NCBI GenBank assembly: GCA_016874685.1 | Contig: VGTM01000003.1 | Location: forward strand, 1-49,492 | DNA length: 49,492 nt | Source of the DNA: Methanobacteriota archaeon | GTDB taxonomy: Archaea > Methanobacteriota > Methanobacteria > Methanobacteriales > Methanobacteriaceae | Reading direction: 5' to 3' | Shown here: in pieces, positions 27,035-35,495 of the stretch | How positions within the stretch are numbered: the stretch's first letter is position 1 | Layout: each line of letters begins with the position of its first letter | The notes under the pieces: generated by a model | What the model saw: only the letters and a program-made list of their open reading frames with translations | What the model was told of the DNA's origin: nothing | Databases searched by the model: none | Translations under genes and position numbers: made by a program

Positions 27035-28198
27035 ATGTTACTTGGTTCTTCTGAAGCTGAAGTAAAAAAAAGAGAAACTGCTTTAAAGATCATAAAATCC
27101 AAAATAAAAAAAGAGGGAAGATCAACTATTTACGATTTATCAGGTCTTGCAGGAGGTTTTCCATTAAAAAAAGATGACATAGATCTTCTTGAAACCTATG
27201 TGGGGCCAGCATTGTATAAAGAAAAATTAGAACGTCTTGGGATTGAACACCTTGGTGGGGAGAAGATATTGCCATTTAATAGGACTACTGCAGGAATTTT
27301 AGCCACAATTTTGGCTTTGGTAAAACCAGGGGATGAGGTGGTCCATTATCTGCCCAGAATGCCTTCTCATCCAGCAACTCCAAGGAGTGTTAGGCTGGTG
27401 GGAGCTAGTTATAAAGAATTTGACAATATTGAGAAATTTAGAGTTACAAATAATACATCTCTTGTTATGATAACTGGATCCACAATGGACCACGATATAA
27501 TAAGACAGAAAGACTTTTTGAAAGTCGTTGAAATATCAAAATCAAAGAATATCCCTATTTTCGTAGACGATGCATCAGGAGCTAGATTAAGAACAGTGAT
27601 ATATAATCAACCAAAAGCAACAGATATGGGTGCGGATATGGTCATAACAAGCACATATAAACTGATGAATGGACCTAGAGGCGGGATCATGGCTGGAAAG
27701 GAAGATCTAATATACATGATCAAATCAAAAGCATATGAGTTTGGCCTAGAGGCGCAACCACCAATCATCGCTGGAATGGCAAGGGCGCTGGAGGAGTTCA
27801 ATCCAAAAAACATGCTTGAAGCTTTTCACAAAAAAAATGATATTTATAAAGCTTTAAAAAGCACCTTAGCTAATATTAAAGAAACTCCAACAGGTATAAT
27901 GCTTTCAGCAAATGATCTTATGCATGAATTAAACAGAAAAGGTATCAAAACTTCCTTATCTCACACAGATATTGCGTTTATTTTTTCTATGCTTCTTTTA
28001 AGGAATTATAATATAATAACTATTACTGCGGTCGGAATGCCAGGATGTTCTCCAACAATAAGGATAGATCTTGCTTCAAAAGATGCGGAACGCGTTGATA
28101 ATGATTATATAGTAAGTGCAATGAGTGAAGCTTTTTTAAAGCTCAGTGAGGTTGTTAATGATAAAAAAACATGTGAAAACCTTTTATTTGGAACTTAA
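27035..28198 (+). CDS. PLP-dependent enzyme, SelA-like (UPF0425/MJ0158 type)
   Basis: A 387-residue fold-type I PLP enzyme. The putative Schiff-base lysine is in TSTYKLMNGPRGG, with the cofactor Asp in IFVDDASGARLR. The N-terminal AGGFPLKKDD and GGEKILPFNRTTAGI match the archaeal UPF0425 group, related to selenocysteine synthase SelA; the M. jannaschii member lacks SelA activity, so the reaction is unknown. ATG at 27035 follows GGGAGGT. Located between two Mur ligase genes, which raises the possibility of a role in supplying or modifying a pseudomurein precursor. Confidence 0.78.
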   Translation: MLLGSSEAEVKKRETALKIIKSKIKKEGRSTIYDLSGLAGGFPLKKDDIDLLETYVGPALYKEKLERLGIEHLGGEKILPFNRTTAGILATILALVKPGDEVVHYLPRMPSHPATPRSVRLVGASYKEFDNIEKFRVTNNTSLVMITGSTMDHDIIRQKDFLKVVEISKSKNIPIFVDDASGARLRTVIYNQPKATDMGADMVITSTYKLMNGPRGGIMAGKEDLIYMIKSKAYEFGLEAQPPIIAGMARALEEFNPKNMLEAFHKKNDIYKALKSTLANIKETPTGIMLSANDLMHELNRKGIKTSLSHTDIAFIFSMLLLRNYNIITITAVGMPGCSPTIRIDLASKDAERVDNDYIVSAMSEAFLKLSEVVNDKKTCENLLFGT

Positions 28199-28344
28199 GT
28201 TGTTATATTTAGATGATGTTAAAATACAATTGTTTAACATCTCCCTAATTCTATAATTATTTACAATTTTATATAAAATTATCCTTATCAGTATTATATG
28301 TAATAAATATATATAATGATTAAGCAATGAGAATGAGGTTCATT

Positions 28345-29754
28345 ATGAATTGTATAGTTATTGGGGCAGGTAATGCAGGACGTCCTGCTGCACGGATTTT
28401 GAAATACGCGGGTTTTAATGTCACTATCAGAGATAAAAAACTTTTAGAGGAGTTTACAGAAGATGAAAAAAAAATTCTTCTTAAAATGGAGGAAGAAGGA
28501 GTAAAGCTCTCTTTAGGGTCAGATATCCCTGAAGAGCTTGAAAATTTTGATCAAGTATACATTTCTCCCACAATACCCAGAGATAGCCCAATAAGACAGA
28601 CCGTAATTGAAAATCATATAAAAATTATTAAAGATGAGTATATTGGAAAAATAATAGATGAAGAAATGGATATTGATGTAATTGGAATAACTGGTTCAGT
28701 TGGAAAAACTACCACCACGCTTATTCTATCAGATATATTTAAATCTGCTGGTTATAAAGTATGGACCTGTTCATCGCAGCAGGCAGATTTGCTCAGTGAG
28801 GTTATAGTTGATGGAATAGTTCGTGGTTATCATAAAGAAAATGAAATTGCTGTTTTAGAGCTTCCACACGGTACATTGAGGCTTCTCTCTCCGCTGAATT
28901 TGAAAGTTGGAGTGCTCACCAATATCTTTCCTGAGCATCTCACAGAATTTAATTGGTCTATGGACGAATATGTAGCACGTAAATTACTGATAGTTAATAT
29001 GTGTGACGTTCTTGTTGCTAATGAAAAATCTAAAGATTTTGTAAAGTCCGTAAGAGATGAAGTGGTGTGGTATTGTTCAGGAGAAGATGATTGGAATGAT
29101 TGCAATGTTTTTGGTGAGGCCAGTAATGGGAAAATAAAAATCAAATACAATCTTAGTGAGATTAAGGGAGAATTTGAAAGTGATTTTAAAATGATATTAT
29201 ATTATGTTGAAAATGCTATAGCTGCCGCTGCAGCAGCAATATCTTATGGTTTAAGCGAGAAGGACATTACACAGGCTTTAAGTGACTTTAACGGGGTTCC
29301 AGGGCGCATGGAATATCTAGGAAAGCATTGCCATAGAGAACTGTATTTTGATGCAGCCCATTTACCTGAAGTACTAGAAATCAGCTTAAAATTCTTTTCT
29401 GGACGTCCTCTAGTTGTTTTGATTGATAACCCTGATGGGATTACTGTTAGGGATAAGAAAAAGATTGGCAAAATACTGGGTAAATATGCAAAAGTTATAA
29501 TTGCCAGTGGATACAATGAAAGTATTAAAAATCTAGATATGTATGCTGCTTGGGAAGTTTTAATAGGAGCCGAAGATTCAGAAGCCATTAAAATTGCTGT
29601 TGAGAATTTAGAAAATGCAGGGGAGCTATCCATCAAATACTCGAAACCAGGAGATATAATATTACATGTAGGTCCTGGAGCATTAAGCGCTTATCGGAAG
29701 GTGAAATCTGATATGCTTTCTGGAATAGAGGGAGGATGTGCGAAATATGGATAG
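28345..29754 (+). CDS. Pseudomurein Mur ligase 2 (MurD-like N terminus)
   Basis: A 469-residue Mur ligase. Its first domain is Rossmann-like (CIVIGAGNAGRPAARIL), as in MurC/MurD, followed by an ATPase domain with GSVGKTTTT (about 117-125), EHLTEFNWSMDEYVARK, and a C-terminal domain with GVPGRMEYLGK and FDAAHLPEVLE in place of the usual DxxAHNP. The atypical last motif suggests an altered amino-acid site. ATG at 28345 is 6 nt after GAGG; two ATGs up to 18 bp upstream are less well placed. Overlaps the next ligase gene. Confidence 0.85.
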   Translation: MNCIVIGAGNAGRPAARILKYAGFNVTIRDKKLLEEFTEDEKKILLKMEEEGVKLSLGSDIPEELENFDQVYISPTIPRDSPIRQTVIENHIKIIKDEYIGKIIDEEMDIDVIGITGSVGKTTTTLILSDIFKSAGYKVWTCSSQQADLLSEVIVDGIVRGYHKENEIAVLELPHGTLRLLSPLNLKVGVLTNIFPEHLTEFNWSMDEYVARKLLIVNMCDVLVANEKSKDFVKSVRDEVVWYCSGEDDWNDCNVFGEASNGKIKIKYNLSEIKGEFESDFKMILYYVENAIAAAAAAISYGLSEKDITQALSDFNGVPGRMEYLGKHCHRELYFDAAHLPEVLEISLKFFSGRPLVVLIDNPDGITVRDKKKIGKILGKYAKVIIASGYNESIKNLDMYAAWEVLIGAEDSEAIKIAVENLENAGELSIKYSKPGDIILHVGPGALSAYRKVKSDMLSGIEGGCAKYG

Positions 29755-31267
29755 GATGGATAGAGAAATATTTGGTGTTATAGGGATTTGTGGAACAGTG
29801 GGAAATCTAGCTGCCAGAGTTCTTATGGATCATGGTTTTAAAGTGATTGGTACTGATCTTAAATCAGAAGGAGAATGCGAATTCAAGCATACTTTAGATA
29901 ATTATGACATTGAATTGTATTTTTCAACTCATCCAAAGTCATTTTTTGACTTATCAACATGCATTGTGCCTCCACCCAGTTTAGAAAAAAAATCTCCAGT
30001 TTTCAAAAAGATAAATGAGAGCAACGCTAGATTGATGGATGTTGAAGGTCTGATTGAGAGATTTCAACCAGATAAACCGATAATATATATCACAGGTACA
30101 AATGGTAAGACCACCACAGTCTCATTGATGAAACACATATGTTACCATATAGGACTGAAACCCACCGAGCACAATCTTACAGGTCTACAAGGTAATGCAG
30201 AGTATATCCCCCCATTACAATCCAGATTAAATGGGGATGTAGCAGTTCTCGAGACAGGGATTTCTGGAAATCCTGGAGACCTGAGATTCATCATAGAACG
30301 CTGCAAACCATCATCTGGTGTTATAACCAATATAACTCCTGATCATCTTAAAAAAGATCAGGATTTCTTAGGATACGCACGTATAAAAGGGGAGCTAGTT
30401 GAAAGTTTAAAAAATAAACAGATTATCATAAATTCAGATGATCCTACAGTATATGGTCTCGTGAACAATTTAGATTATTCAGGAGATCTTATTACCTTTG
30501 GAGTGGATTATAACTCTTCAAAAGAGGGAAAAAAGCTATGTTGGTGTGGAAGAGAACTATCAATCAATGAGACTATTCCAGGTGTTGGATATTATTCCTG
30601 TGAATGCGGATTAGAAAGACCAGATCCAGATTATTTAGCTAAAGATATAAAAGACCGTAGTTTTACTCTACTAACTCTGAAAGGAGAATTAAAAATAGAT
30701 TTAAAGATCATGGGACTCCATAATATATACAATGCTCTGGGGGCTTTTGTAGCTTGCAGAGAATTTTTAAATGTAGATATAGAAGAAATTAGAAAGGCAA
30801 TGAAAACTTTTGAAGGTGTACCCGGACGATTAGAATACATATCCACATTCAAAGGTAAAGAAGTTATCATTGATTATGGTCATAACCCTTGTGGTGTTGA
30901 AACAGTTCTTAGAGAGCTTAGAAAAATATATAATAATAAAAAAATTGCTGCAGTAATAACAATCTCATCAGAGTCAGGAGAAGTTGGTGATATAGATATA
31001 CTGAAAAGAAGTGTCTCTTTAGCTGATTTTGTAATACCTGCTTCTTTTTATTCAAGGAAGGTAGCTAAAAATTCTATTTACTCTGAAAAAATTTTATTAA
31101 CTGATAATGCTCCAGATAAATTTAGAAAAGGTCATCTGGGGGCTACCTCTAATCAAGTAGTTGAGGGATTGAAAACAGCTAGTGAATGTGATGCAGACAT
31201 AATATTATGTCTTGGTGAGGCTGCAGTTACATATAAACAAGATATTAAAACTTTTATAGGTGTTTGA
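29747..31267 (+). CDS. Pseudomurein Mur ligase 3 with MurT-like zinc ribbon
   Basis: A 506-residue Mur ligase: N-terminal Rossmann-like region (FGVIGICGTVGNLAARVL), central domain with P-loop GTNGKTTT (117-124) and PDHLKKDQDF, then a four-Cys ribbon CWCG...CECG (Cys 265, 267, 285, 287) ending in LERPDPDY, and a C-terminal domain with GVPGRLEYIS and IIDYGHNPCGVE. The ribbon and the RPDPD tail strongly recall bacterial MurT, the ligase half of the lipid II amidase MurT-GatD. No GatD-like glutamine amidotransferase is adjacent. The start is between GTG 29738 and ATG 29756; I chose ATG 29747. It overlaps ligase 2 by 8 bp. Confidence 0.85.
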   Translation: MDRMDREIFGVIGICGTVGNLAARVLMDHGFKVIGTDLKSEGECEFKHTLDNYDIELYFSTHPKSFFDLSTCIVPPPSLEKKSPVFKKINESNARLMDVEGLIERFQPDKPIIYITGTNGKTTTVSLMKHICYHIGLKPTEHNLTGLQGNAEYIPPLQSRLNGDVAVLETGISGNPGDLRFIIERCKPSSGVITNITPDHLKKDQDFLGYARIKGELVESLKNKQIIINSDDPTVYGLVNNLDYSGDLITFGVDYNSSKEGKKLCWCGRELSINETIPGVGYYSCECGLERPDPDYLAKDIKDRSFTLLTLKGELKIDLKIMGLHNIYNALGAFVACREFLNVDIEEIRKAMKTFEGVPGRLEYISTFKGKEVIIDYGHNPCGVETVLRELRKIYNNKKIAAVITISSESGEVGDIDILKRSVSLADFVIPASFYSRKVAKNSIYSEKILLTDNAPDKFRKGHLGATSNQVVEGLKTASECDADIILCLGEAAVTYKQDIKTFIGV

Positions 31268-31300
31268 TTCTATTAATATTCTATTGATATAGGTGAGAGA

Positions 31301-31738
31301 ATGTTTGTGAAGATAAGAAGAGATACATTGGTCATTTTGATATTGGCTTTTATGCTAATAGTTTCAGGTAGGTTTATGACCTATATGTCATTTGCTTCCA
31401 CACCTGGAAATGATAGTGGAGTGCCCATATCTGGAGTTATAATAAAGGGGAATGATATTGTTCCCACAGATTCCATACGTAGCAATATTGCCCAAGCAGG
31501 ACTTAGACCTGGAAGTTACATTAAAGGAAATAATCTTGTAACCTCAAAACGAGAATTACCTTTAAATGAGGCAATAGAAGCTGCAAAAAAATATGCAATG
31601 ATGACCACAATCTCAGGGACTAAAATATCGCCTATAGTCGCTGTAGATATTACTGTTGATAAAGAACAAGGAATAGTTGTCGTAAATGTTGTTGAAGACT
31701 TTTCAACAGTTGTAATAAATAATACTAATGGAGGATAA
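31301..31738 (+). CDS. Exported/anchored protein with POTRA-like segment
   Basis: 145 residues. A basic start and hydrophobic helix (about 9-32) form a signal anchor; the rest should be outside the membrane. Residues about 42-100 (VPISGVIIKGNDIVPTDSI through the AAKKYA helix) have the beta-alpha-alpha-beta rhythm and GN turn of POTRA/FtsQ-type domains, but this is a motif-level impression. The C-terminal part is beta-rich. ATG at 31301 follows AGGTGAGAGA. It lies between the last Mur ligase and a second exported protein, 3 bp before the latter. No known function. Confidence 0.7.
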   Translation: MFVKIRRDTLVILILAFMLIVSGRFMTYMSFASTPGNDSGVPISGVIIKGNDIVPTDSIRSNIAQAGLRPGSYIKGNNLVTSKRELPLNEAIEAAKKYAMMTTISGTKISPIVAVDITVDKEQGIVVVNVVEDFSTVVINNTNGG

Positions 31739-31741
31739 ATC

Positions 31742-32986
31742 TTGAAAAGATTTTTATTGTTTATAGCAGTCATAGTCATGTTTGTAAATACGTCTGCAGC
31801 AACCTTAAACTGCATTATAATAACTGATCCAACTGGAAATGATCCAAACGGTGCTGCAGCTGGAAGCATGTCATTTGCTCCTAACATGTTCCAGGCAACC
31901 TTTATTTATTCTAAAGAACACGAGTTTGCTGTTTTATCTGGAGGTGAAGGTAACACCACCCCCAGATTGCAGGCTATTGTGGAGACCATAAAAAAATTCG
32001 AAGCAGGAGCCGACGCCGCTGAAGCTGCATCAGCTGCAAATTCGTTTCCAGGTATAAGAATAATGGCCGGAGGTCCTAAAATTGGTGCAGCGGTTGCAGG
32101 TTCTTTCGATGCTTATGTGGTGCAGGTCTCAAGTGATGGCGTTGTCACAGTGACCCTCTATTCAGGTGGACTTGCAGTTTTAAAGCCTGGTGAGAGAGGA
32201 GCCATCATACATTTAAGAAATACACACGGTAACCCACTTTATGGAACAGCTACTAGGGTTCGTGAAGAAACTGCAGTTATGATAGGTAGAATGATAAGAG
32301 ATGGTTATCCAGCAACTGAAATAATGGGCAAAGTTTTTGAAAAAGTATCAAAAGAGGCAGGTGAAAAATATGGTGGAGGTGCGGTTAATTTGGATTCTGG
32401 AATTAGCACAGGAGACATGTTCACCCCTCAAAAAATAAATGAGACTGGATTTCCCATGGATACTCCTTACAGTAAGCAATGTCCTGTTGATGGATGGAGT
32501 GTAGGTTTTCCTACAGCAGAACAATATACTAATTGTCCAGTTGATGGAACTCCATTAAAAACCATGTATGCTTATGAAGTTTTGGAAAAAACTATAACAG
32601 TAACTAGGGAAAGCGTGTTAGTTTCAGTTTATGGTAGTGATGAGATTGGAATTAAAGAGACTACTCATGAAATTGTCATAGCATCAGTAAAAAAACATGG
32701 ATACAGTAGCGCTGAGATAGCCAAAGACATAAACTCTGCAATAGACAGGGGTCTTTTAGCAGGTGTAAATTATGTAGAACCAAGGGATATCAATGTAAAA
32801 GAAAGTTCAAAAGCAGTAGGAGTTTATTTCAAGCCACTTCCAGACCATAGGACATCACCACCTTGGAATCTACCTATAAGTAGTTCTGTTCTGGATATTA
32901 TTGGAAATATGCAAACTGCCATAGGATTTGTTTTGGTATTGTTGGTTTTATTTAGGAGTACTTTAATAACTTCATTTTTAAAATAA
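31742..32986 (+). CDS. Secreted membrane-anchored protein, Methanobacteriales-type
   Basis: 414 residues. Signal peptide at 1-19 (KRFLLFIAVIVMFVNTSA) and a C-terminal membrane helix (about 388-410), so most of the chain faces outward. Two CPVDG motifs about 28 residues apart (QCPVDGW and NCPVDGT) form a probable zinc knuckle, unusual for an extracytoplasmic protein. The N-terminal part (60-230) is Gly/Ala-rich with a TRVREETAVMIGRMIRDGYP helix. TTG at 31742 follows GGAGGATAAATC. Not recognised. Its coupling to the POTRA-like gene and Mur ligases suggests an envelope role. Confidence 0.75.
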   Translation: MKRFLLFIAVIVMFVNTSAATLNCIIITDPTGNDPNGAAAGSMSFAPNMFQATFIYSKEHEFAVLSGGEGNTTPRLQAIVETIKKFEAGADAAEAASAANSFPGIRIMAGGPKIGAAVAGSFDAYVVQVSSDGVVTVTLYSGGLAVLKPGERGAIIHLRNTHGNPLYGTATRVREETAVMIGRMIRDGYPATEIMGKVFEKVSKEAGEKYGGGAVNLDSGISTGDMFTPQKINETGFPMDTPYSKQCPVDGWSVGFPTAEQYTNCPVDGTPLKTMYAYEVLEKTITVTRESVLVSVYGSDEIGIKETTHEIVIASVKKHGYSSAEIAKDINSAIDRGLLAGVNYVEPRDINVKESSKAVGVYFKPLPDHRTSPPWNLPISSSVLDIIGNMQTAIGFVLVLLVLFRSTLITSFLK

Positions 32987-33011
32987 ATTAATTAAAATAA
33001 AAGGTTTTATT

Positions 33012-33368
33012 ATGGCATTGGTTTTAATAAGGGCAGATAATCAAAGAAAACTTTTGAACACTCTTGCTGATATTGAAAGACACGCAAAACTAAAGATAGT
33101 TGGAAAACCAAGAATAATGTATCCAGAAAAAGCCGATAAATTGGTAGAGAACATCCTGAAACAGAAATTAAGGGTAACCTGCCATCGAGCATCCATCATC
33201 AAGGTAGCCGAAGACAGCACAAAGAGTATCATGCAGGTAAGAAAAATACATCCTCCAGGTCATGTAATGGTAATAAGTAAGGAATATCGGGAATTTGAAG
33301 TTTTAAAGCATCTTTTTAACAAACTACCGATTTTAAAGGGTTATTATTCTCTAAAATCTGTTGATTAG
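33012..33368 (+). CDS. DUF356 family protein
   Basis: A 118-residue soluble archaeal protein beginning ALVLIRADNQRKLLNTLADIERHA and containing GKPRIMYPEKAD; I place it in DUF356 from memory. It has no catalytic signature. It lies 25 bp after the exported protein gene and may be the last gene of the cluster or have its own start. Function unknown. Confidence 0.6.
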   Translation: MALVLIRADNQRKLLNTLADIERHAKLKIVGKPRIMYPEKADKLVENILKQKLRVTCHRASIIKVAEDSTKSIMQVRKIHPPGHVMVISKEYREFEVLKHLFNKLPILKGYYSLKSVD

Positions 33369-33405
33369 TTTTACTTATTAATTTAGTTATTAACTTTTTT
33401 ATTTT

Positions 33406-33864
33406 TTAACCTTTTTTTATTCTAGCTATATCACCAATTGTAGCTCCTTTAAGGGATGATTTTCTGAATTCATCTGCACTAGTTTCTTCGGTTTTCTCTA
33501 AAAGTTTTATGTTCAAGGTTCTTTCCAACTTTTTAGCAAGCTTAATATCAGGCATCATCCTTCCAGACTCTATTCTGTTAATCACAGAAACTTTTTCATA
33601 TATTTTTTCAGCCAGATCTTCGCGAGACCATACTTTTTTTTCTCTTCCTTCCCTTACAATGATATTATAATCTTCAAGAACCTCGTATGCTGGTTCTGAC
33701 CTTCTGGGACGACTTTTCATAAATTTGGGTTTTGCTTTTTTAGGTGGTTCTCTTTGTATTTTCCCTAATTTTGCACATTTAGGGCATGCAAGCATAACAG
33801 ATCCTTCGATCTTTGTTCTCAGAGGTTTTCCAACTATTTTTGTTCCACATATCTCACATCTCAT
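33406..33864 (-). CDS. Archaeal multiprotein bridging factor 1 (aMBF1)
   Basis: A 152-residue protein with an N-terminal zinc ribbon (CEICGTKI...CPKCAKLG), a basic proline-rich linker and a C-terminal helix-turn-helix of the Cro/XRE type (WSREDLAEKIYEKVSVINRIESGRMMPDIKLAKKLERTL). aMBF1 contacts transcription or translation components in archaea. ATG at 33864; divergent from pan, with about 107 bp between them. Confidence 0.92.
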   Translation of the reverse strand: MRCEICGTKIVGKPLRTKIEGSVMLACPKCAKLGKIQREPPKKAKPKFMKSRPRRSEPAYEVLEDYNIIVREGREKKVWSREDLAEKIYEKVSVINRIESGRMMPDIKLAKKLERTLNIKLLEKTEETSADEFRKSSLKGATIGDIARIKKG

Positions 33865-33971
33865 GCCGATCCCTTTGTATTTTTTTCATTATATTCTTTA
33901 TACCCCAATATTTAAATATTATCAAAAACAAGTTAAGATCAATAAAATTTAGATAGGAGTGATCTAGGATC

Positions 33972-35204
33972 ATGGATAACGTCTCCCGAAACATATTAAA
34001 AAAGATTGAAGACTTAAAAAAAGAGATAAAAATTTTAAAAGAAGAGAGTACTAAAACTAAAAGAAACCTTATGTGGAAGATTAGAAAGCTTGAAAAAGAT
34101 AAGGTTTTAATTGAAAATGAAAAGATTAGATTGGACAGGGAAGTAAAATCCCTGAGAGGGGAAATAGAAAGGTTCAGAACCCCTCCGTTGGTGGTGGCTA
34201 CAATAACGGAAGTTTTAGAAGACGGGAGATTGGCTGTAAAAAGCAGTACTGGACCGCATTTTGTTATTGGATATTCACGTTTTATAGATAAAAAATTACT
34301 TGAACCTGGTGCAAGAGTTGCTCTAAACCAGCAGACATTCAGTATTGTGGATGTTTTACCATCTGAGAAGGATCCTATTGTAACTGGTATGGAAGTTGAA
34401 GAACGACCTGATATCTCATATGAAGAAATAGGTGGATTAGGTGAACAGATAGTTGAAATAAAGGAAACAGTGGAATTACCACTTAAAAAACCTGAACTTT
34501 TCGAGAATATTGGAATCGAACCTCCAAAGGGAGTTCTTCTATATGGATCTCCAGGTACAGGTAAAACTCTGCTTGCAAAGGCGGTGGCACATGAAACACA
34601 TGCAACCTTTATAAAAATCGTTGCATCTGAGTTTGTGCGCAAATACATTGGTGAAGGTGCAAGGCTGGTTCGAGGAGTATTTGAACTTGCAAAAGAGAAG
34701 TCACCAAGTATAATATTCATAGATGAAATAGACGCAATAGCTGCAAAACGATTGAAAAGTTCAACAAGTGGTGATAGAGAGGTTCAAAGAACTCTGATGC
34801 AGTTATTAGCAGAAATGGATGGATTTGAATCCAGAGGAAACGTTGGAATTGTGGCAGCAACTAACAGACCTGATATACTGGATCCTGCACTACTTCGACC
34901 AGGTAGATTCGACAGATTCATCGAAGTGCCAATTCCCAATGAAGAGGGAAGAATGGAGATACTAAAGATTCACACCAAGAACATGACTTTAGACGAGGAA
35001 GTGGACATAAGACTCGTTGCATCCATAACCGAAGGAGCATCAGGAGCAGACCTCAAAGCAATATGTACCGAATCAGGCATGTTTGCAATAAGAGAAGAAA
35101 GGTCAGTTGTAGCTATGAATGACTTCATGGATGCTGTTGAAAAAACAATTGGTATAGAAAGGGATGAAGAGATAAGAAAAGAAGCTGGAGTTATGTACGG
35201 TTAA
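33972..35204 (+). CDS. pan: Proteasome-activating nucleotidase PAN
   Basis: Hexameric AAA+ unfoldase that feeds the archaeal 20S proteasome. 410 residues: N-terminal coiled coil (about 1-70), OB fold (70-140), AAA domain with Walker A GSPGTGKT (192-199), Walker B IIFIDEID, arginine-finger region [18 protein letters not shown] and C-terminal helical lid. The last three residues, MYG, are the HbYX motif that opens the proteasome gate. ATG at 33972. Followed by a clear terminator. Confidence 0.97.
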   Translation: MDNVSRNILKKIEDLKKEIKILKEESTKTKRNLMWKIRKLEKDKVLIENEKIRLDREVKSLRGEIERFRTPPLVVATITEVLEDGRLAVKSSTGPHFVIGYSRFIDKKLLEPGARVALNQQTFSIVDVLPSEKDPIVTGMEVEERPDISYEEIGGLGEQIVEIKETVELPLKKPELFENIGIEPPKGVLLYGSPGTGKTLLAKAVAHETHATFIKIVASEFVRKYIGEGARLVRGVFELAKEKSPSIIFIDEIDAIAAKRLKSSTSGDREVQRTLMQLLAEMDGFESRGNVGIVAATNRPDILDPALLRPGRFDRFIEVPIPNEEGRMEILKIHTKNMTLDEEVDIRLVASITEGASGADLKAICTESGMFAIREERSVVAMNDFMDAVEKTIGIERDEEIRKEAGVMYG

Positions 35205-35229
35205 AAAGTTTATGGCTTCTTAAAGCGTA

Positions 35230-35268
35230 GCGTAGATATTTATTTTTTTAAATCTACGCCTTTTTTTA
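35230..35268 (+). terminator. Terminator of pan
   Basis: GCGTAGAT (35230-35237) pairs with ATCTACGC (35252-35259) and is followed by a seven-T run, 25 bp after the pan stop. Confidence 0.8.
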
Positions 35269-35302
35269 TTTATTTTTTAAATTTTTAGATTTTTTTAAAT
35301 TC

Positions 35303-35362
35303 AAGCCAATGATGAACCCTATGAGCTCTGATACATGATGAATGATGGGCGATCTGAGGCTT
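35303..35362 (+). ncRNA. C/D box sRNA guiding 2'-O-methylation
   Basis: All elements are present with canonical archaeal spacing. Terminal stem AAGCC (35303-35307) / GGCTT (35358-35362); C box AUGAUGA (35309-35315); 12-nt guide (35316-35327); D' box CUGA (35328-35331); 3-nt spacer; C' box AUGAUGA (35335-35341); 12-nt guide (35342-35353); D box CUGA (35354-35357). It lies after the pan terminator, with a T-run just downstream and an AT-rich region upstream. The second guide forms nine contiguous pairs (one G-U) with the conserved 16S decoding-site sequence, and the D+5 rule points to C1402 (E. coli numbering). I recognise no target for the first guide. Confidence 0.88.
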
Positions 35363-35495
35363 TTAGTATTTTTTTTTCAATAAAAATTTTTAATATTAAT
35401 TAATTTCAAATAATCATGAAAAAAAGAGAATAATTTGAAATTTAATCGAAATTTAATATGTAAATGTGCATTAATAAACGAAAATTTACTTAATT

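Noticed and set aside
33854-34720. 288-codon minus-strand frame opposite pan
   Set aside because: Ser/Phe-rich product with no motif, lying antisense to a confidently identified AAA+ gene; a codon-bias shadow.
35316-35327. Guide 1 of the sRNA as a 23S rRNA-targeting guide
   Set aside because: The sequence resembles the sense strand of the 23S GACCC-AUG-AGCUU region, not its complement, so it cannot guide there; no target is claimed.
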